In this document: positions 27,242 to 37,052 of the stretch, piece after piece
Position numbering within the stretch: position 1 is the stretch's first letter
Layout of the letters: every line of letters starts with the position of its first letter
DNA from: Boseongicola sp. H5
Lineage (GTDB): Bacteria > Pseudomonadota > Alphaproteobacteria > Rhodobacterales > Rhodobacteraceae
Reading direction: 5' to 3'
Assembly (NCBI GenBank): GCA_020622165.1
Contig: JACNMN010000001.1
Span: 124,001 to 188,000 of the forward strand
DNA length: 64,000 nucleotides
The notes under the pieces: model-generated
Seen by the model: the letters and a program-made list of their open reading frames with translations, nothing else
Databases searched by the model: none
What the model was told of the DNA's origin: nothing
Program-made: the position numbers and the translations under genes

Positions 27242-28822
27242 ATGCGATATTCGACCAAGACCCAACTTCTATCAGGATCGGCTATCGTAGCTGCCGGTTT
27301 GCTGTTTTCCGCCGCCGCGATGGCGCAGAACGTCTCCATCGCCTTTTCCGCGAGCGAATTGGGGGCCACGGCCTACAATCCCGTCGCGGCCAGCACGCTC
27401 AACACCGCCACATCGCTGATCTACGACCGGCTTGTGGAGCAGGACGCGGACCAATCCTATCACCCGCATCTGGCGACCTCATGGGAGGAAACCGCGGACG
27501 GTATGGCCTGGACCTTCTCATTGCTGGAGGGGGTGACGTTCCATGACGACACGCCGTTCAACGCCGCCGCCGTCCAGTCCTGGATCGCAAGCTATGCGGG
27601 CACCGAGAACGAATATCTGGTGGAGGCCATCGGGTCGGTCGACGTGATCGACGATCTGACCGTGCGTTTCAACATGGACCGACCGGAACCGAACCTTCTC
27701 TACAACCTCGCCAGCGCCTTCATGGGCATCCCCAGCCCCACGGCCTTTGCGGAACTGGGCGACAATTTCGGCGTGACCGCCGCGGTGGGCACCGGGCCCT
27801 ACGAGCTTCAGAGTTTCGAAATCGGGCTGGAGACCGTTCTGGTGCGCAACGAGGATTACACCTGGGGTTCGGATCTGTCGGAGAACACCGGACCGGGCCA
27901 TATCGAGACCTTCACCTTCCGCGAGATCCCCGACCAGTCCACCGCGTTTCTGGAATTGCGGACCGGCGGGATCGACCTGCTGTTGGGTGTGCCCACGGAC
28001 TTCCTCCAGATCCTGGAGGCCGAGGCCAGTATCCAGATCATCCAGATGCCCGGCGTCGGCATCAGCTATATGCCGATCAACGTGACTGCGCCGCCCTTCG
28101 ACAACATTCTGGTGCGTCAGGCGACGGGCATGGCCATCGACCAGGAGGGGATCGTCGCGGCGATCTATAACGGCGTCGGCGCGCCGGCGCACAACTTTCT
28201 GATCTCGTCCCTGCCCGAAGCCGATGTCGACCCGGCGCTCAACGTCCGCTACAACCCCGAACGCGCCCGCGAATTGCTGGAAGAGGCCGGATGGGTCATG
28301 GGCGATGACGGGGTGCGCGTGATGGGCGACGAGCGTCTGACCGTCCGCCTTTACACCGCCAACACGACGGAACTGACCCGCCTGACGCAGGTGGTGCAGG
28401 CGCAACTGGGCGAGATCGGGATGGAGGCGATCATCACGGTCTTCGACAGCTCCACCATCCGCGACGAATACCGCAACAACACCCACCAGCTTGCGGTGCG
28501 CAGCTATGACTGGAACAACTCGGACATTCTGGACTGGTTCTTCAGCGGCAATCGTCTGGGCTATCCGAACGTGTCGATGTGGCAGGACGAGGAAGGCCAG
28601 CGCCTGAACGACATCGCGATGACCGAAAGCAGCACCTCCGCCGAGCGGATCGCGAACTTCACCGCCTATCACGAATATGTCCTGTCGCAGCATCTCTTCG
28701 TGCCGATCTACCAGCCGACCCAGAACATCGCCTTCAACAGCGATGCGATCACCGTGCCCGATCCGGTGCGCGGCTCGCGGTTCCGCGGCCAATCGTTCAT
28801 GGATATCCAGATTGTCGAATAA
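27242..28822 (+). CDS. ABC transporter substrate-binding protein, peptide/nickel family (SBP_bac_5)
   Basis: 526 residues with a signal peptide (1-28, ending AMA-Q). The body shows family 5 solute-binding features: SLIYDRLVEQDADQSYHPHLA, WTFSLLEGVTFHDDTPF, FNMDRPEPNLLYNLA, GTGPYELQSFE and VRQATGMAIDQEGIVAAIYNG. It is a periplasmic receptor, for a peptide or a peptide-like compound. Two permeases and two ATPases follow without a gap, a complete importer. It begins 35 bases after rpiR. Confidence 0.93.
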   Translation: MRYSTKTQLLSGSAIVAAGLLFSAAAMAQNVSIAFSASELGATAYNPVAASTLNTATSLIYDRLVEQDADQSYHPHLATSWEETADGMAWTFSLLEGVTFHDDTPFNAAAVQSWIASYAGTENEYLVEAIGSVDVIDDLTVRFNMDRPEPNLLYNLASAFMGIPSPTAFAELGDNFGVTAAVGTGPYELQSFEIGLETVLVRNEDYTWGSDLSENTGPGHIETFTFREIPDQSTAFLELRTGGIDLLLGVPTDFLQILEAEASIQIIQMPGVGISYMPINVTAPPFDNILVRQATGMAIDQEGIVAAIYNGVGAPAHNFLISSLPEADVDPALNVRYNPERARELLEEAGWVMGDDGVRVMGDERLTVRLYTANTTELTRLTQVVQAQLGEIGMEAIITVFDSSTIRDEYRNNTHQLAVRSYDWNNSDILDWFFSGNRLGYPNVSMWQDEEGQRLNDIAMTESSTSAERIANFTAYHEYVLSQHLFVPIYQPTQNIAFNSDAITVPDPVRGSRFRGQSFMDIQIVE

Positions 28823-28857
28823 GCCTCTGAAACCTTGAGAAAAACGGAGGCACCGGG

Positions 28858-29787
28858 ATGATCCTCAGATACACGTTCCTGCGGTTGCTGATGCTGATCC
28901 CGGTGTCTTTCTCGATCTCGGTGGTGATCTTCATGATCGTCTACCTGCTGCCGGGAGACCCCATCGACAACCTGTTGCGCGTCGGCTCCTCCCCCGAAGA
29001 CCGGGCCGAGCTGGTCGCGCAATACGGGCTCGACCGGAACTTGGTGGTCCAGTACTTCGTCTGGATCGGCAACATGTTCCAGGGCGAGTTCGGGCAGGCC
29101 ATCGTGCTGCGCCGTCCGGTCGCCGATCTGGTGGCGCAGAACCTGCCCTACAGCCTGACACTGGGCGGGCTGGCCTTTCTGTTTTCCTCCACCGTCGGCA
29201 TGACACTGGGCACGATCTCGGCGGTGGTGCGCCACCCGGTGCTGGACCGGTTCATGCGCGGCTTCATCCTGCTTGGCTCCACCGTGCCGGGCTTCTGGCT
29301 GGCGCTTCTGCTGATCCTGTTCTTCTCGGTCAATCTGGGCTGGTTCCCGGTCTCGGGCGCGGGCGGATGGACATCGCTGGTCCTGCCGGTTCTGACCATC
29401 GGCTTCGGCGGGGTGGCGCTTGTCGCGCGGGTCACGCGGGTTGCCCTGCTGGATGCGCAGCGGGAGGATTTCGTGACCCTGCTTCATGCCAAGGGACTGT
29501 CTTCGGGCACGATCCTGTTCCGCCATCTGATGCCCCATGCCCTGCTGCCGGTCGTCACCATCCTCGCCCTGCGCATCGGCTGGATCCTCGGCGGCGCGGT
29601 CACGGTGGAATTCGTCTTCGGCCGTCCCGGCCTCGGCTCCCTTCTTATCCGCGCGTTGGGCCAGCGCGATTACCCGGTGGTGCAGGCCTGCCTGCTGATG
29701 CTGGCACTGGCCGTGATGCTCGGCACGCTTATCGGCGATGTCGCGCAGGCCTCCATGGACCCCCGTATTCGCGAGAAAAAATCATGA
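28858..29787 (+). CDS. ABC transporter permease, DppB/OppB type
   Basis: 309 residues with six transmembrane helices. The N-terminus RYTFLRLLMLIPVSFSISV with YLLPGDPID and the EAA loop with LHAKGLSSGTILFRHLMPHA identify the B-type permease of the peptide ABC family. It overlaps the C-type permease by four bases (ATGA). Confidence 0.93.
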   Translation: MILRYTFLRLLMLIPVSFSISVVIFMIVYLLPGDPIDNLLRVGSSPEDRAELVAQYGLDRNLVVQYFVWIGNMFQGEFGQAIVLRRPVADLVAQNLPYSLTLGGLAFLFSSTVGMTLGTISAVVRHPVLDRFMRGFILLGSTVPGFWLALLLILFFSVNLGWFPVSGAGGWTSLVLPVLTIGFGGVALVARVTRVALLDAQREDFVTLLHAKGLSSGTILFRHLMPHALLPVVTILALRIGWILGGAVTVEFVFGRPGLGSLLIRALGQRDYPVVQACLLMLALAVMLGTLIGDVAQASMDPRIREKKS

Positions 29788-30665
29788 AAGTTTCCTCCAT
29801 GACCGCGCGCACGCTCGACACGTTCGCGCGCATGAGCATCGGGCGCGCCTTCGCGTCGGGCATCGGGATGGTGGCCGGCGGCTTCCTGATCCTGCTGGTG
29901 CTGGTCGCGATCTTCGCGCCGTGGATCGCGCCGTTCGACTACGCCGCGCAGAACCTGATGAACGCCAACGCACCGCCGGGGTGGCCGCATCTGCTCGGCA
30001 CGGACGAGTTTGGCCGCGACGTGCTCAGCCGGGTGATCTTCGGGGCCCGCACCTCGCTTTCGGTGAGTGCCACGGCGATTGCCATTTCGATGGCGGCGGG
30101 CATGACGCTTGGCGCCGCGGCGGGCTATTTCGGCGGGGTCTTCGAGCGCGCGGTGATGACGGTAGTGGACCTTACATGGTCCTTCCCCGATATCCTGATC
30201 GCGCTCATTTTCGTGGCGATCATCGGCCCCGGCCTGACCTCGACCACCTTTGCCATCGCCATCGCCTATCTTGCGCAGTTCACCCGGCTGACCCGCGCCC
30301 AGATCGTGCGCCTGAAGCGCGAAACCTTCATCGAGGCGACGATCAATCTTGGCGCGAAGCCGTCCCATATCCTGCTGAGGCACCTGATGCCCAACGCCAT
30401 CGCGCCAGTGATCGTGGTGGGAATGCTGGCCATCGGCGACGGCATCGTGCTGGAAGCGACGCTTGGCTTCTTCGGGCTTGGCGCGCAGCCACCGACGCCA
30501 AGCTGGGGCGCGATGATGTCTTCGGGCACGGCGCAGCTGTTCCTCAGCCCCTGGGTCATCATCTTCCCCGGGGTGGCCGTCGCGGTCACGGTCATCGCGG
30601 TGAACCTGTTCGGCGACGAATTGATCCGCGCGCTGGATATCCGCGACCGGCTGAGGGGGGCGTGA
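29784..30665 (+). CDS. ABC transporter permease, DppC/OppC type
   Basis: 293 residues from the ATG at 29784. The N-terminal cytoplasmic stretch with helix about 32-55, LLGTDEFGRDVLSRVIFGAR and the EAA loop TINLGAKPSHILLRHLMPNA are diagnostic of the C-type peptide permease. It partners with the DppB-like permease immediately upstream. Confidence 0.93.
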   Translation: MKVSSMTARTLDTFARMSIGRAFASGIGMVAGGFLILLVLVAIFAPWIAPFDYAAQNLMNANAPPGWPHLLGTDEFGRDVLSRVIFGARTSLSVSATAIAISMAAGMTLGAAAGYFGGVFERAVMTVVDLTWSFPDILIALIFVAIIGPGLTSTTFAIAIAYLAQFTRLTRAQIVRLKRETFIEATINLGAKPSHILLRHLMPNAIAPVIVVGMLAIGDGIVLEATLGFFGLGAQPPTPSWGAMMSSGTAQLFLSPWVIIFPGVAVAVTVIAVNLFGDELIRALDIRDRLRGA

Positions 30666-30667
30666 GC

Positions 30668-31630
30668 ATGCTCAGCGTCCGCGATCTGGGGGTCGCCTTC
30701 GGCGCGGTGGAGCCGCTCTCGGGCGTCAGCTTCTCCGTCGACAAGGGCGAGACAATCGGCATCGTCGGCGAAAGCGGATCGGGCAAGTCGCTGACCGCTA
30801 TGAGCGTGATGGGCCTGTTACCGCTGATCGGCGGGCGCATCACCGGCGGCAGGATCGTGTTCGACGGGCAGGATCTGACCAGCCTGCCGGAGCGCGCCTA
30901 TCGCAAGCTCAGGGGCGGGCGGATCGGGCTGATCACGCAGAACCCGATGACCTCGCTCGACCCGCTGCAGAAGATCGGCCCGCAGGTCGATGATGTGGCC
31001 CGGCTGCATCTGGGAATGAACGCCAATGAGGCGCGCGCCCGGACCGAGGAGATCCTCGGCACCCTGCGCATCCCCGAACCCGCGCTGATCTGCGACCGCT
31101 ATCCGCACCAGATGTCGGGCGGGATGAAGCAGCGGATCGTGATCGCCATGGCGCTGGCCGCCGATCCGGACGTTCTGATCGCCGATGAGCCGACCACGGC
31201 GCTGGATGTGACCGTGCAGGCGCAGATCATCCGCCTGCTCGACGATCTGGTGAAGCAGCGCGATCTGGCGCTGGTGCTGATCACCCATGACATGAGCGTC
31301 GTGGCGCAGACCTGTGACAAGGTCGTGGTCATGTATGCCGGCCGCGCGGTGGAATACGGGCCGGTGGAGACCATTTTCGACCGTCCGCGCCACCCCTACA
31401 CCCAGGCCCTGATCGCCTGCATTCCGCGGGGGCTGGACGACACCGCCCGGCTGACCGGGATCGAGGGGACGGTTCCGACCGTCATCAACTATCCCAAGGG
31501 CTGCCCGTTCCATCCGCGCTGCACCCGCGCCGAAGCGATCTGCGCAACCGATCCGCCGGATTTCTCGGTGGAGGGCGACAGCGCCGCCGCCTGCCATTTC
31601 GCGGAGGTCGCCGATGCCCAATCTGCTTGA
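30668..31630 (+). CDS. ABC transporter ATP-binding protein, DppD type
   Basis: 320 residues from ATG 30668; a GTG at 30662 that overlaps the previous stop is an alternative. Walker A GESGSGKS, signature [16 protein letters not shown] and Walker [12 protein letters not shown] are intact. The C-terminal oligopeptide-ATPase extension carries the cysteine cluster [18 protein letters not shown]. Its end overlaps the start of the partner ATPase by 17 bases. Confidence 0.93.
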   Translation: MLSVRDLGVAFGAVEPLSGVSFSVDKGETIGIVGESGSGKSLTAMSVMGLLPLIGGRITGGRIVFDGQDLTSLPERAYRKLRGGRIGLITQNPMTSLDPLQKIGPQVDDVARLHLGMNANEARARTEEILGTLRIPEPALICDRYPHQMSGGMKQRIVIAMALAADPDVLIADEPTTALDVTVQAQIIRLLDDLVKQRDLALVLITHDMSVVAQTCDKVVVMYAGRAVEYGPVETIFDRPRHPYTQALIACIPRGLDDTARLTGIEGTVPTVINYPKGCPFHPRCTRAEAICATDPPDFSVEGDSAAACHFAEVADAQSA

Positions 31631-32567
31631 GGTCCGCGACCTGTCGAAACGCTTCACCTCCGCCGGCGGGCCGTTCCGCAAGGCGCGCTCCATGCATGCG
31701 GTCAACGGCGTGTCCTTCGATCTGCCCGAGGGCCGGGTGATCGGCGTCGTCGGGGAAAGCGGCTGCGGCAAGTCCACGCTTGCCCGGCTGATCCTGCGGC
31801 TGATCGAACCGTCCAGCGGCACGGTCGCCTTCGACGGCGACGATTTGCTGGCGAAATCGCCGTCGCAGATGCGCAAGCTGCGCGCCCGGATGCAGATGGT
31901 GTTTCAGGATCCGTATTCCGCCATCGACCCGCGCTATACCCTGACCCGCGCCGTGGCCGAACCCTTCGAGGTGCAGGGCGTCAAACCCGCCAGACCGATG
32001 GCCGAGGAGGTGGCCGAGCTTCTGGAGATGGTCGGCCTCAACCCCGGTCTCGCCAGCAGCTATCCGCATCAGATCTCGGGCGGGCAGAAACAGCGGGTGG
32101 GCATCGCGCGGGCGCTGGCGCTCAGACCCTCCCTGCTGGTGCTGGACGAGCCGACGGCGTCGCTCGACGTCTCGGTGCAGGCGCAGATCATCGGGTTGCT
32201 GGAGGATCTGCGGACCGAGCTGGGCCTGACCTATCTGTTCATCTCCCATGACCTGAGTTTGGTGAAGTATTTCTGCGACGAGATCCTGGTGATGTATCTT
32301 GGCCGGGTGGTGGAGGCCCTGCCGGACACCGCAGCCCCCGCCCGGCATCCTTATACAAGAACCCTGATGGAGAGCACTTTCGAGCCCGACCCGAAGAAGC
32401 GCCGCCTTATCGCGCCCTTGGAGGGTGAGGTTCCAAGCCCGTTCGACCTGCCGCCCGGCTGCGCCTTCGCCGACCGCTGCCCGCAGGCAAGCGCGCTTTG
32501 CCGGACGGAAACCCCTGCCCTGTCATCGGAGACGGGCCATGCCGTCGCCTGCCACCATCCGCTTTGA
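31614..32567 (+). CDS. ABC transporter ATP-binding protein, DppF type
   Basis: 317 residues. Walker A GESGCGKST, signature ISGGQKQRVGIARAL, Walker B LVLDEPTASLD and the C-terminal PPGCAFADRCPQASALC cluster make it the second ATPase of the peptide importer. It overlaps the upstream ATPase gene by 17 bases. Confidence 0.93.
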   Translation: MPNLLEVRDLSKRFTSAGGPFRKARSMHAVNGVSFDLPEGRVIGVVGESGCGKSTLARLILRLIEPSSGTVAFDGDDLLAKSPSQMRKLRARMQMVFQDPYSAIDPRYTLTRAVAEPFEVQGVKPARPMAEEVAELLEMVGLNPGLASSYPHQISGGQKQRVGIARALALRPSLLVLDEPTASLDVSVQAQIIGLLEDLRTELGLTYLFISHDLSLVKYFCDEILVMYLGRVVEALPDTAAPARHPYTRTLMESTFEPDPKKRRLIAPLEGEVPSPFDLPPGCAFADRCPQASALCRTETPALSSETGHAVACHHPL

Positions 32568-32585
32568 ACACGAAGGAAAAGACCC

Positions 32586-34076
32586 TTGGGGTTTACCATA
32601 CTCTCCGCAGAAATCTCCCATGAAACCAACACGTTCAATATCCGGCCAACCGACCTTCAGGCGTTCCGCGACCGCTACCTTCTGGACGGGCCCTCCGCCG
32701 TGGGGGCGAAGGGGCATACGAATACCGAACTCGCCGGATTGCTCGATGTGGGCCGCGCCCATGACTGGGATGTCGCCCATGTGATCAGCGCCGCGGCGGG
32801 ACCGGGCGGGCGGGTGACGCAGGCAGCGTTCGAGACGCTGCTTGCCCCCTTGCTTGAGGCCGCCGGACCGGGCGGATGGGACGGGGTGTTCCTGATCCTG
32901 CATGGGGCGATGGTGATCGAGACCCACGATGACGGTGAGGGCGAGATCCTGCGCCGCCTGCGCGCCGTGATCGGCCCGGACCTGCCCGTTGCCGTCACCC
33001 TCGACCCGCATGCCAACGTGACCCGCGCGATGTGCGATCTGGCCCAGATCCTCGTGTCGTTCACCACCTACCCGCATGTGGATATCCGCGCGACCGGCCG
33101 GCGCACGGCCGAGTTGCTGCACCGCACCATGGCCGGCGACATCCATCCGCGCACCTACCGCGCGCACCGGCCGATGCTGGAGGAAGCCAATGGCGGGCGC
33201 ACCGATATCGGCCCGATGATCGACCGCCACGCCATGGCCCGGGCCTTCGAGGCGCGCAAGGGCGTTTACGCGATCAGCATCAATGCCGCCTTTCCCTGCG
33301 CCGATATCCCCGAGCTTGGCCCGACCGTTCTGGTGACCGGCGAAGGGGAGAGCGCCGATCTGAGGTCGATCGCCGAGGAACTGGCCGACGATATCTGGGA
33401 CCACCGGCATGAGGCGCTGAACAGCTATCTGACACCGCAAGAAGCCGCCGAGGCCGCCCGCAGATGGCATCCGGGCGGCGGTTGCCTGATCATCGCCGAT
33501 TACGCCGACAATCCCGGTTCGGGCGCCTATGGCGATGCCACCGCACTGCTGACCGCGCTGCTGGACGCCGGTGTGGAGGAGGCCTGTTTCGGCCCGCTGA
33601 TCGACGCCGAAGCGGCGGCCACATTGCAGGACGTGCCCCTCGGCGCCACGGTGGAGCTGTCCATCGGCGGCAAGACCGCGCCCGAGTTCGGGGGGGGCCC
33701 GCTTGAGGTGACCGGCACGGTGCTCTGGCGTGGCGAGGGGCGCGTGGTGGGCGACGGCCCGATCCTCGGCGGGCAGGAGCGCAGCTTCGGCAAGACCGCC
33801 GTTTTGCGGGTGGCGGGTATCGACGTGCTGATCGTGTCGATCGCGCACCAGATGCTCGACCTTCAGCAATTCCGCGCCTTCGGGATCGACCCTGAGGAAA
33901 AGGCGGTTGTGGCGCTGAAATCCATGCAGCATTTCCGCGCCGCCTTCACGCCGATCGCCGGCCGGATCATCGTCTGCGACACCGGCGCGCTCTGCACGAC
34001 GCAGTATGACCGCCTGCCCTATGTCCATGTCACGCGCCCGGTCTTCCCGCTGGACATGGACGGGGAGGCCGATTGA
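32586..34076 (+). CDS. M81 family metallopeptidase / amidohydrolase (MlrC-like)
   Basis: 496 residues starting at a TTG (32586) that has a strong GAAGGAAAAG ribosome binding site; no ATG suits the family N-terminus. The N-terminal half contains AEISHETNTFN, LILHGAMV, VTLDPHANVT and TTYPHVD; the C-terminal half contains ADYADNPGSGAYGDAT and GGQERSFGK. These mark MlrC-type (M81) zinc enzymes, first known from microcystin degradation, which hydrolyse amide bonds of unusual peptides. Encoded 18 bases after the importer, it probably cleaves what the transporter brings in. Confidence 0.88.
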   Translation: MGFTILSAEISHETNTFNIRPTDLQAFRDRYLLDGPSAVGAKGHTNTELAGLLDVGRAHDWDVAHVISAAAGPGGRVTQAAFETLLAPLLEAAGPGGWDGVFLILHGAMVIETHDDGEGEILRRLRAVIGPDLPVAVTLDPHANVTRAMCDLAQILVSFTTYPHVDIRATGRRTAELLHRTMAGDIHPRTYRAHRPMLEEANGGRTDIGPMIDRHAMARAFEARKGVYAISINAAFPCADIPELGPTVLVTGEGESADLRSIAEELADDIWDHRHEALNSYLTPQEAAEAARRWHPGGGCLIIADYADNPGSGAYGDATALLTALLDAGVEEACFGPLIDAEAAATLQDVPLGATVELSIGGKTAPEFGGGPLEVTGTVLWRGEGRVVGDGPILGGQERSFGKTAVLRVAGIDVLIVSIAHQMLDLQQFRAFGIDPEEKAVVALKSMQHFRAAFTPIAGRIIVCDTGALCTTQYDRLPYVHVTRPVFPLDMDGEAD

Positions 34077-34326
34077 CCGCCGAGCGGGTCTGTGACGGGA
34101 TCATCGCTCCTGCCTGCCTGCCAGTTCGCGGGTGTATACGTTCGGGCCTGCGCCGGAACCCCTCCCAAGCCCGGCAGATACGGAGAACCGGCACCATCCC
34201 GGGCGCGAAAGACCGCGTAGAAGGGTTCGTGCAGCGCCTGCGCCCCACCGCACAAAAGCATCTTAGAACCGCGGAAACGGCCCTGGCTTTCGGTATGTCG
34301 GAGATTTACCGCCGCGAAGGGCGGGT

Positions 34327-34402
34327 TGGTGGAGCCTAGCGGGATCGAACCGCTGACCTCCTGCATGCCATGCAGGCGCTCTCCCAGCTGAGCTAAGGCC
34401 CC
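34327..34402 (-). tRNA. tRNA-Ala (GGC)
   Basis: The minus strand folds as a full cloverleaf. Acceptor 5' GGGGCCT pairs with AGGCTCC, including the G3:U70 wobble that identifies alanine tRNA; then A73 and an encoded CCA. D arm AGCTCAGCTGGGAGAGC, anticodon stem CCTGC/GCAGG with loop ATGGCAT (anticodon GGC), and T arm with GGTTCGATCC are all present. Confidence 0.97.
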
Positions 34403-34504
34403 GAACCGTTGCCGCCTGTCGCGTCAACGACGTGCGGTTTATGGTGTCGCGCGGGGCAGATCAAGCGAAAAATCCCCGTCCCGCGCTGGTCTTCTCAACG
34501 GCGA

Positions 34505-34861
34505 TCAGTCGTCGTCCTCATTCGTGGCCGCCACGTCGGCCAAATCGTCCAGAGCGACGGTTTCCGTATCGTCGTCATCCTCCAGAACATCATCGTCATC
34601 GTCCAGATCGACATCCGCGTCATCATCCAGAACCAGATCGGCACCGTCGTCGAGAACCACCTCTTCGGTGTCCTCGGCCACGTCTTTCTTGGTCGCGGAT
34701 TTGTCGGCCTTGTCGGCCACCAGCGTGCGGGAGCCCTTGCCGGTATCCAGCGTGACGGTCTCCCCGGTATAGGGGCTGACGATCGGATTCTTGTTCAGGT
34801 CGTAAAACCGTTTTCCCGTGGTCGGGCAAACGCGTTTGACGCCCCATTCCTCTTTCGGCAT
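34505..34861 (-). CDS. TIGR02300 / FYDLN acid domain protein
   Basis: 118 residues from ATG 34861 (SD GAAGGGGGTG). The first 40 residues (MPKEEWGVKRVCPTTGKRFY, then DLNKNPIVSPYTG) are the FYDLN motif with a CP-TG zinc-ribbon-like remnant. The rest is an acidic tail of alternating hydrophobic and Asp-rich stretches, with a run DLDDDDDVLEDDDD. The family occurs in alphaproteobacteria and has no known function. It is next to tRNA-Ala. Confidence 0.88.
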   Translation of the reverse strand: MPKEEWGVKRVCPTTGKRFYDLNKNPIVSPYTGETVTLDTGKGSRTLVADKADKSATKKDVAEDTEEVVLDDGADLVLDDDADVDLDDDDDVLEDDDDTETVALDDLADVAATNEDDD

Positions 34862-34974
34862 GACACCCCCTTCAATCATCGGTATCGAGAGAATTGCGGT
34901 CACCTGCCACAATGTCGGAGGGGTGTCAAAGCCTTTCAACCCCGTCGCGGAGACGTGCAACCATCTTGAGGAAA

Positions 34975-35700
34975 ATGTCCGGACTGTCCACCGATATCCA
35001 CGTTCTGCCCGGCGACCCTCCGGTCACCGTCGCGCTGCGCCGCTCCGCCCGGGCCAAACGGTTTTCGCTCAGGGTATCGCGGGCCGACGGGCGGGTCAGT
35101 CTCAGCCTGCCGCACTGGGCACCGGAGGCCGAGGCGCTGGCCTTTCTGCGGGACCGCGAAGGCTGGCTCCGGCGGCAACTGGCAAGCGCGCCGGCGATAC
35201 GGCGCCCGGAAATCGGCGGCAGGATCCCGATCTGCGGGGAGGACCGGCCCATAAGCTGCGGCGGCGGCCGATCCGCGCGATTGCTTGGCGGCAGGGTGCA
35301 GGTCCCGCAGGGCCCGCGCGTGGGCCCGCGTGTCCGCGCGCTGCTGCAGGCCATGGCGCGGGATCGTCTGGCGGCGGCCTGCGATCATCACGCGGCGGCA
35401 CTGGGCCGGTCTTACGGTCGTCTGACCCTGCGTGACCCGCGCAGCCGGTGGGGCAGCTGCTCCTCGAAAGGCGATCTGATGTTTTCATGGCGGCTGATCA
35501 TGGCGCCGCCCGATGTGCTTGACTATGTCGCGGCCCATGAGGTCGCCCATCTTGCGGAAATGAACCATTCCCGGCGCTTCTGGGATGTCTGCGAGCGGCT
35601 TTGCCCCGGTTATCATGCGCCCCGGGCCTGGCTGAAGGCCGAAGGCGCGCGGCTTCTGGCGTGGCAGTTCGACCCCTTGCCCGATGGCCCGGTTTTGTGA
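34975..35700 (+). CDS. YgjP-like (DUF45/SprT-type) metallopeptidase
   Basis: 241 residues from ATG 34975, with TTGAGGAAA just upstream. The C-terminal domain has DPRSRWGSCSSKGD, followed by the zinc motif HEVAH (H188, E189, H192) and a third ligand in NHSRRFW (H198). This is the YgjP family of WLM/M48-related metal-dependent hydrolases. The physiological substrate is unknown. Its last bases overlap the longer start option of the GntR gene. Confidence 0.9.
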   Translation: MSGLSTDIHVLPGDPPVTVALRRSARAKRFSLRVSRADGRVSLSLPHWAPEAEALAFLRDREGWLRRQLASAPAIRRPEIGGRIPICGEDRPISCGGGRSARLLGGRVQVPQGPRVGPRVRALLQAMARDRLAAACDHHAAALGRSYGRLTLRDPRSRWGSCSSKGDLMFSWRLIMAPPDVLDYVAAHEVAHLAEMNHSRRFWDVCERLCPGYHAPRAWLKAEGARLLAWQFDPLPDGPVL

Positions 35701-35713
35701 TCACATCGATGGC

Positions 35714-36367
35714 ATGTTGACCAATCCCCGTCCGACAGAAACCGGCGCCGCCGTGGCCCATGACCGGGTTTACCGCGCGCTTCGCACGCAGATCATGCAT
35801 GGCGAGGTGATGCCGGGCCAGGCGCTGACCCTGCGCGGCCTGGGCCGGCAGTTCGGGGTGTCGATGACGCCTGCGCGCGAGGCGGTCCGCCGTCTGGTCA
35901 GCGAAGGCGCCCTGTTCCTGTCGGCCTCGGGGCGCGTCTCCACGCCGGAGCTGTCGAATGAGCGGATCGAGGAGTTGGCGGCCATTCGCGCGCTTCTGGA
36001 AACCGAGCTGTCCGCCCGGGCGCTGCCGCGGGCCCATATGGCGCTGATCGATCGCATGGAGGTGATCAATGCGGGCATCGCCACTGCCATCGCCCGGCGC
36101 GACGGCGTCGGCTACATCCGCAGCAATCTCGAATTCCACCGCACCCTCTATCTGCGCGCGCAGGCCCCCGCGATGCTTGCGCTGGCGGAAACGGTCTGGC
36201 TGCAACTGGGGCCGACCATGCGGGCGCTCTACGGGCGTCTGGGAAAGACCGAGGCACCGGGCCATCACAAGCTGATCCTTGCGGCCCTGCAGGCCGGTGA
36301 CGAGCCGGGGCTCCGCATCGCGGTCCGCGCCGATGTCACGCAAGGTTTGAGGCTTCTGGCGGGATAG
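35714..36367 (+). CDS. GntR family transcriptional regulator (FCD type)
   Basis: 217 residues from the ATG at 35714; an in-frame ATG at 35684 would overlap the metallopeptidase gene. The N-terminal winged helix has DRVYRALRTQIMHGEVMPGQ and LGRQFGVSMTPAREAVRRL; the C-terminal all-helical FCD ligand domain has EFHRTLYLRAQAP and GHHKLILAALQAGD with likely metal-binding histidines. Likely target unknown; the neighbouring 685-base noncoding stretch could hold an operator. Confidence 0.9.
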   Translation: MLTNPRPTETGAAVAHDRVYRALRTQIMHGEVMPGQALTLRGLGRQFGVSMTPAREAVRRLVSEGALFLSASGRVSTPELSNERIEELAAIRALLETELSARALPRAHMALIDRMEVINAGIATAIARRDGVGYIRSNLEFHRTLYLRAQAPAMLALAETVWLQLGPTMRALYGRLGKTEAPGHHKLILAALQAGDEPGLRIAVRADVTQGLRLLAG

Positions 36368-37052
36368 TCGCCCCCTTCGGAGATTTCCACGGCCCCGCAG
36401 CGGTATTCCGGACCGCCTTAACCGGACATTAACCGGAATCGGCTCTTGTCCTCCGGGTGCAGGTGCTGCGCTTGTTTCTTGCGGTGGGAACATGACAACG
36501 GCTTACCCTTGGGCCGGTATCATGGGCGCATTGAGACGGTGCGTGTAACAGGCGGGCGGCTCCCGACAGGTGCCGAGAGCTGCCCGCCAACTCGGTGTTC
36601 GTGGACCGGTCAGGTGCTGGACGCCCTCCTCTCCCCCAAGCAACGCGCCGTGCGGCCGCAACTCTCGCTCTAAATGTGCGCAGTCAGGCCACGGCCATGG
36701 GCTCTCTCGCCCGGCATTTCCGGCCAGCGGGGGGCGCTTCGACATCGACAAGACACATGTCTCCGACACAGGCGGTGCGGGACATCGCTTGTCATCCGGT
36801 AACGCCACCTAAGACGCGCGCGGCCGATCCTCTGGCCGCGCGGCCCCGGCCCCGACAGACTGGCCGGGTGTGTTATGCATTTTTGCATGGCGGCACTGGA
36901 TTTTTTCGGCTTCCCGCAGAATACGACTTGCGTCCCAATGCAGCCATCGCCGCCGGATGACTCGTGCCGACAAGGTCTGGCACGCGGTTGACAGCTGATG
37001 ACCACACTCACGGAACTCTCCCTTCCTGTCCTGAAAAAGAAGACGTCAAAAA
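36368..37052. other. 685-base region without a supported gene; one strong hairpin
   Basis: Several open frames exist but none has a credible start, composition or family motif. A perfect 9-bp GC stem (36817-36825 with 36834-36842, loop GATCCTCT) lacks a following T-run. A short ATGCA-TTTT-TGCAT palindrome is at 36875-36888. The region may carry the lipoprotein's promoter or a small RNA. Confidence 0.4.

Noticed and set aside
34327-34402. tRNA-Ala as an integration site
   Set aside because: No integrase, no duplicated tRNA 3' end and ordinary genes on both sides.
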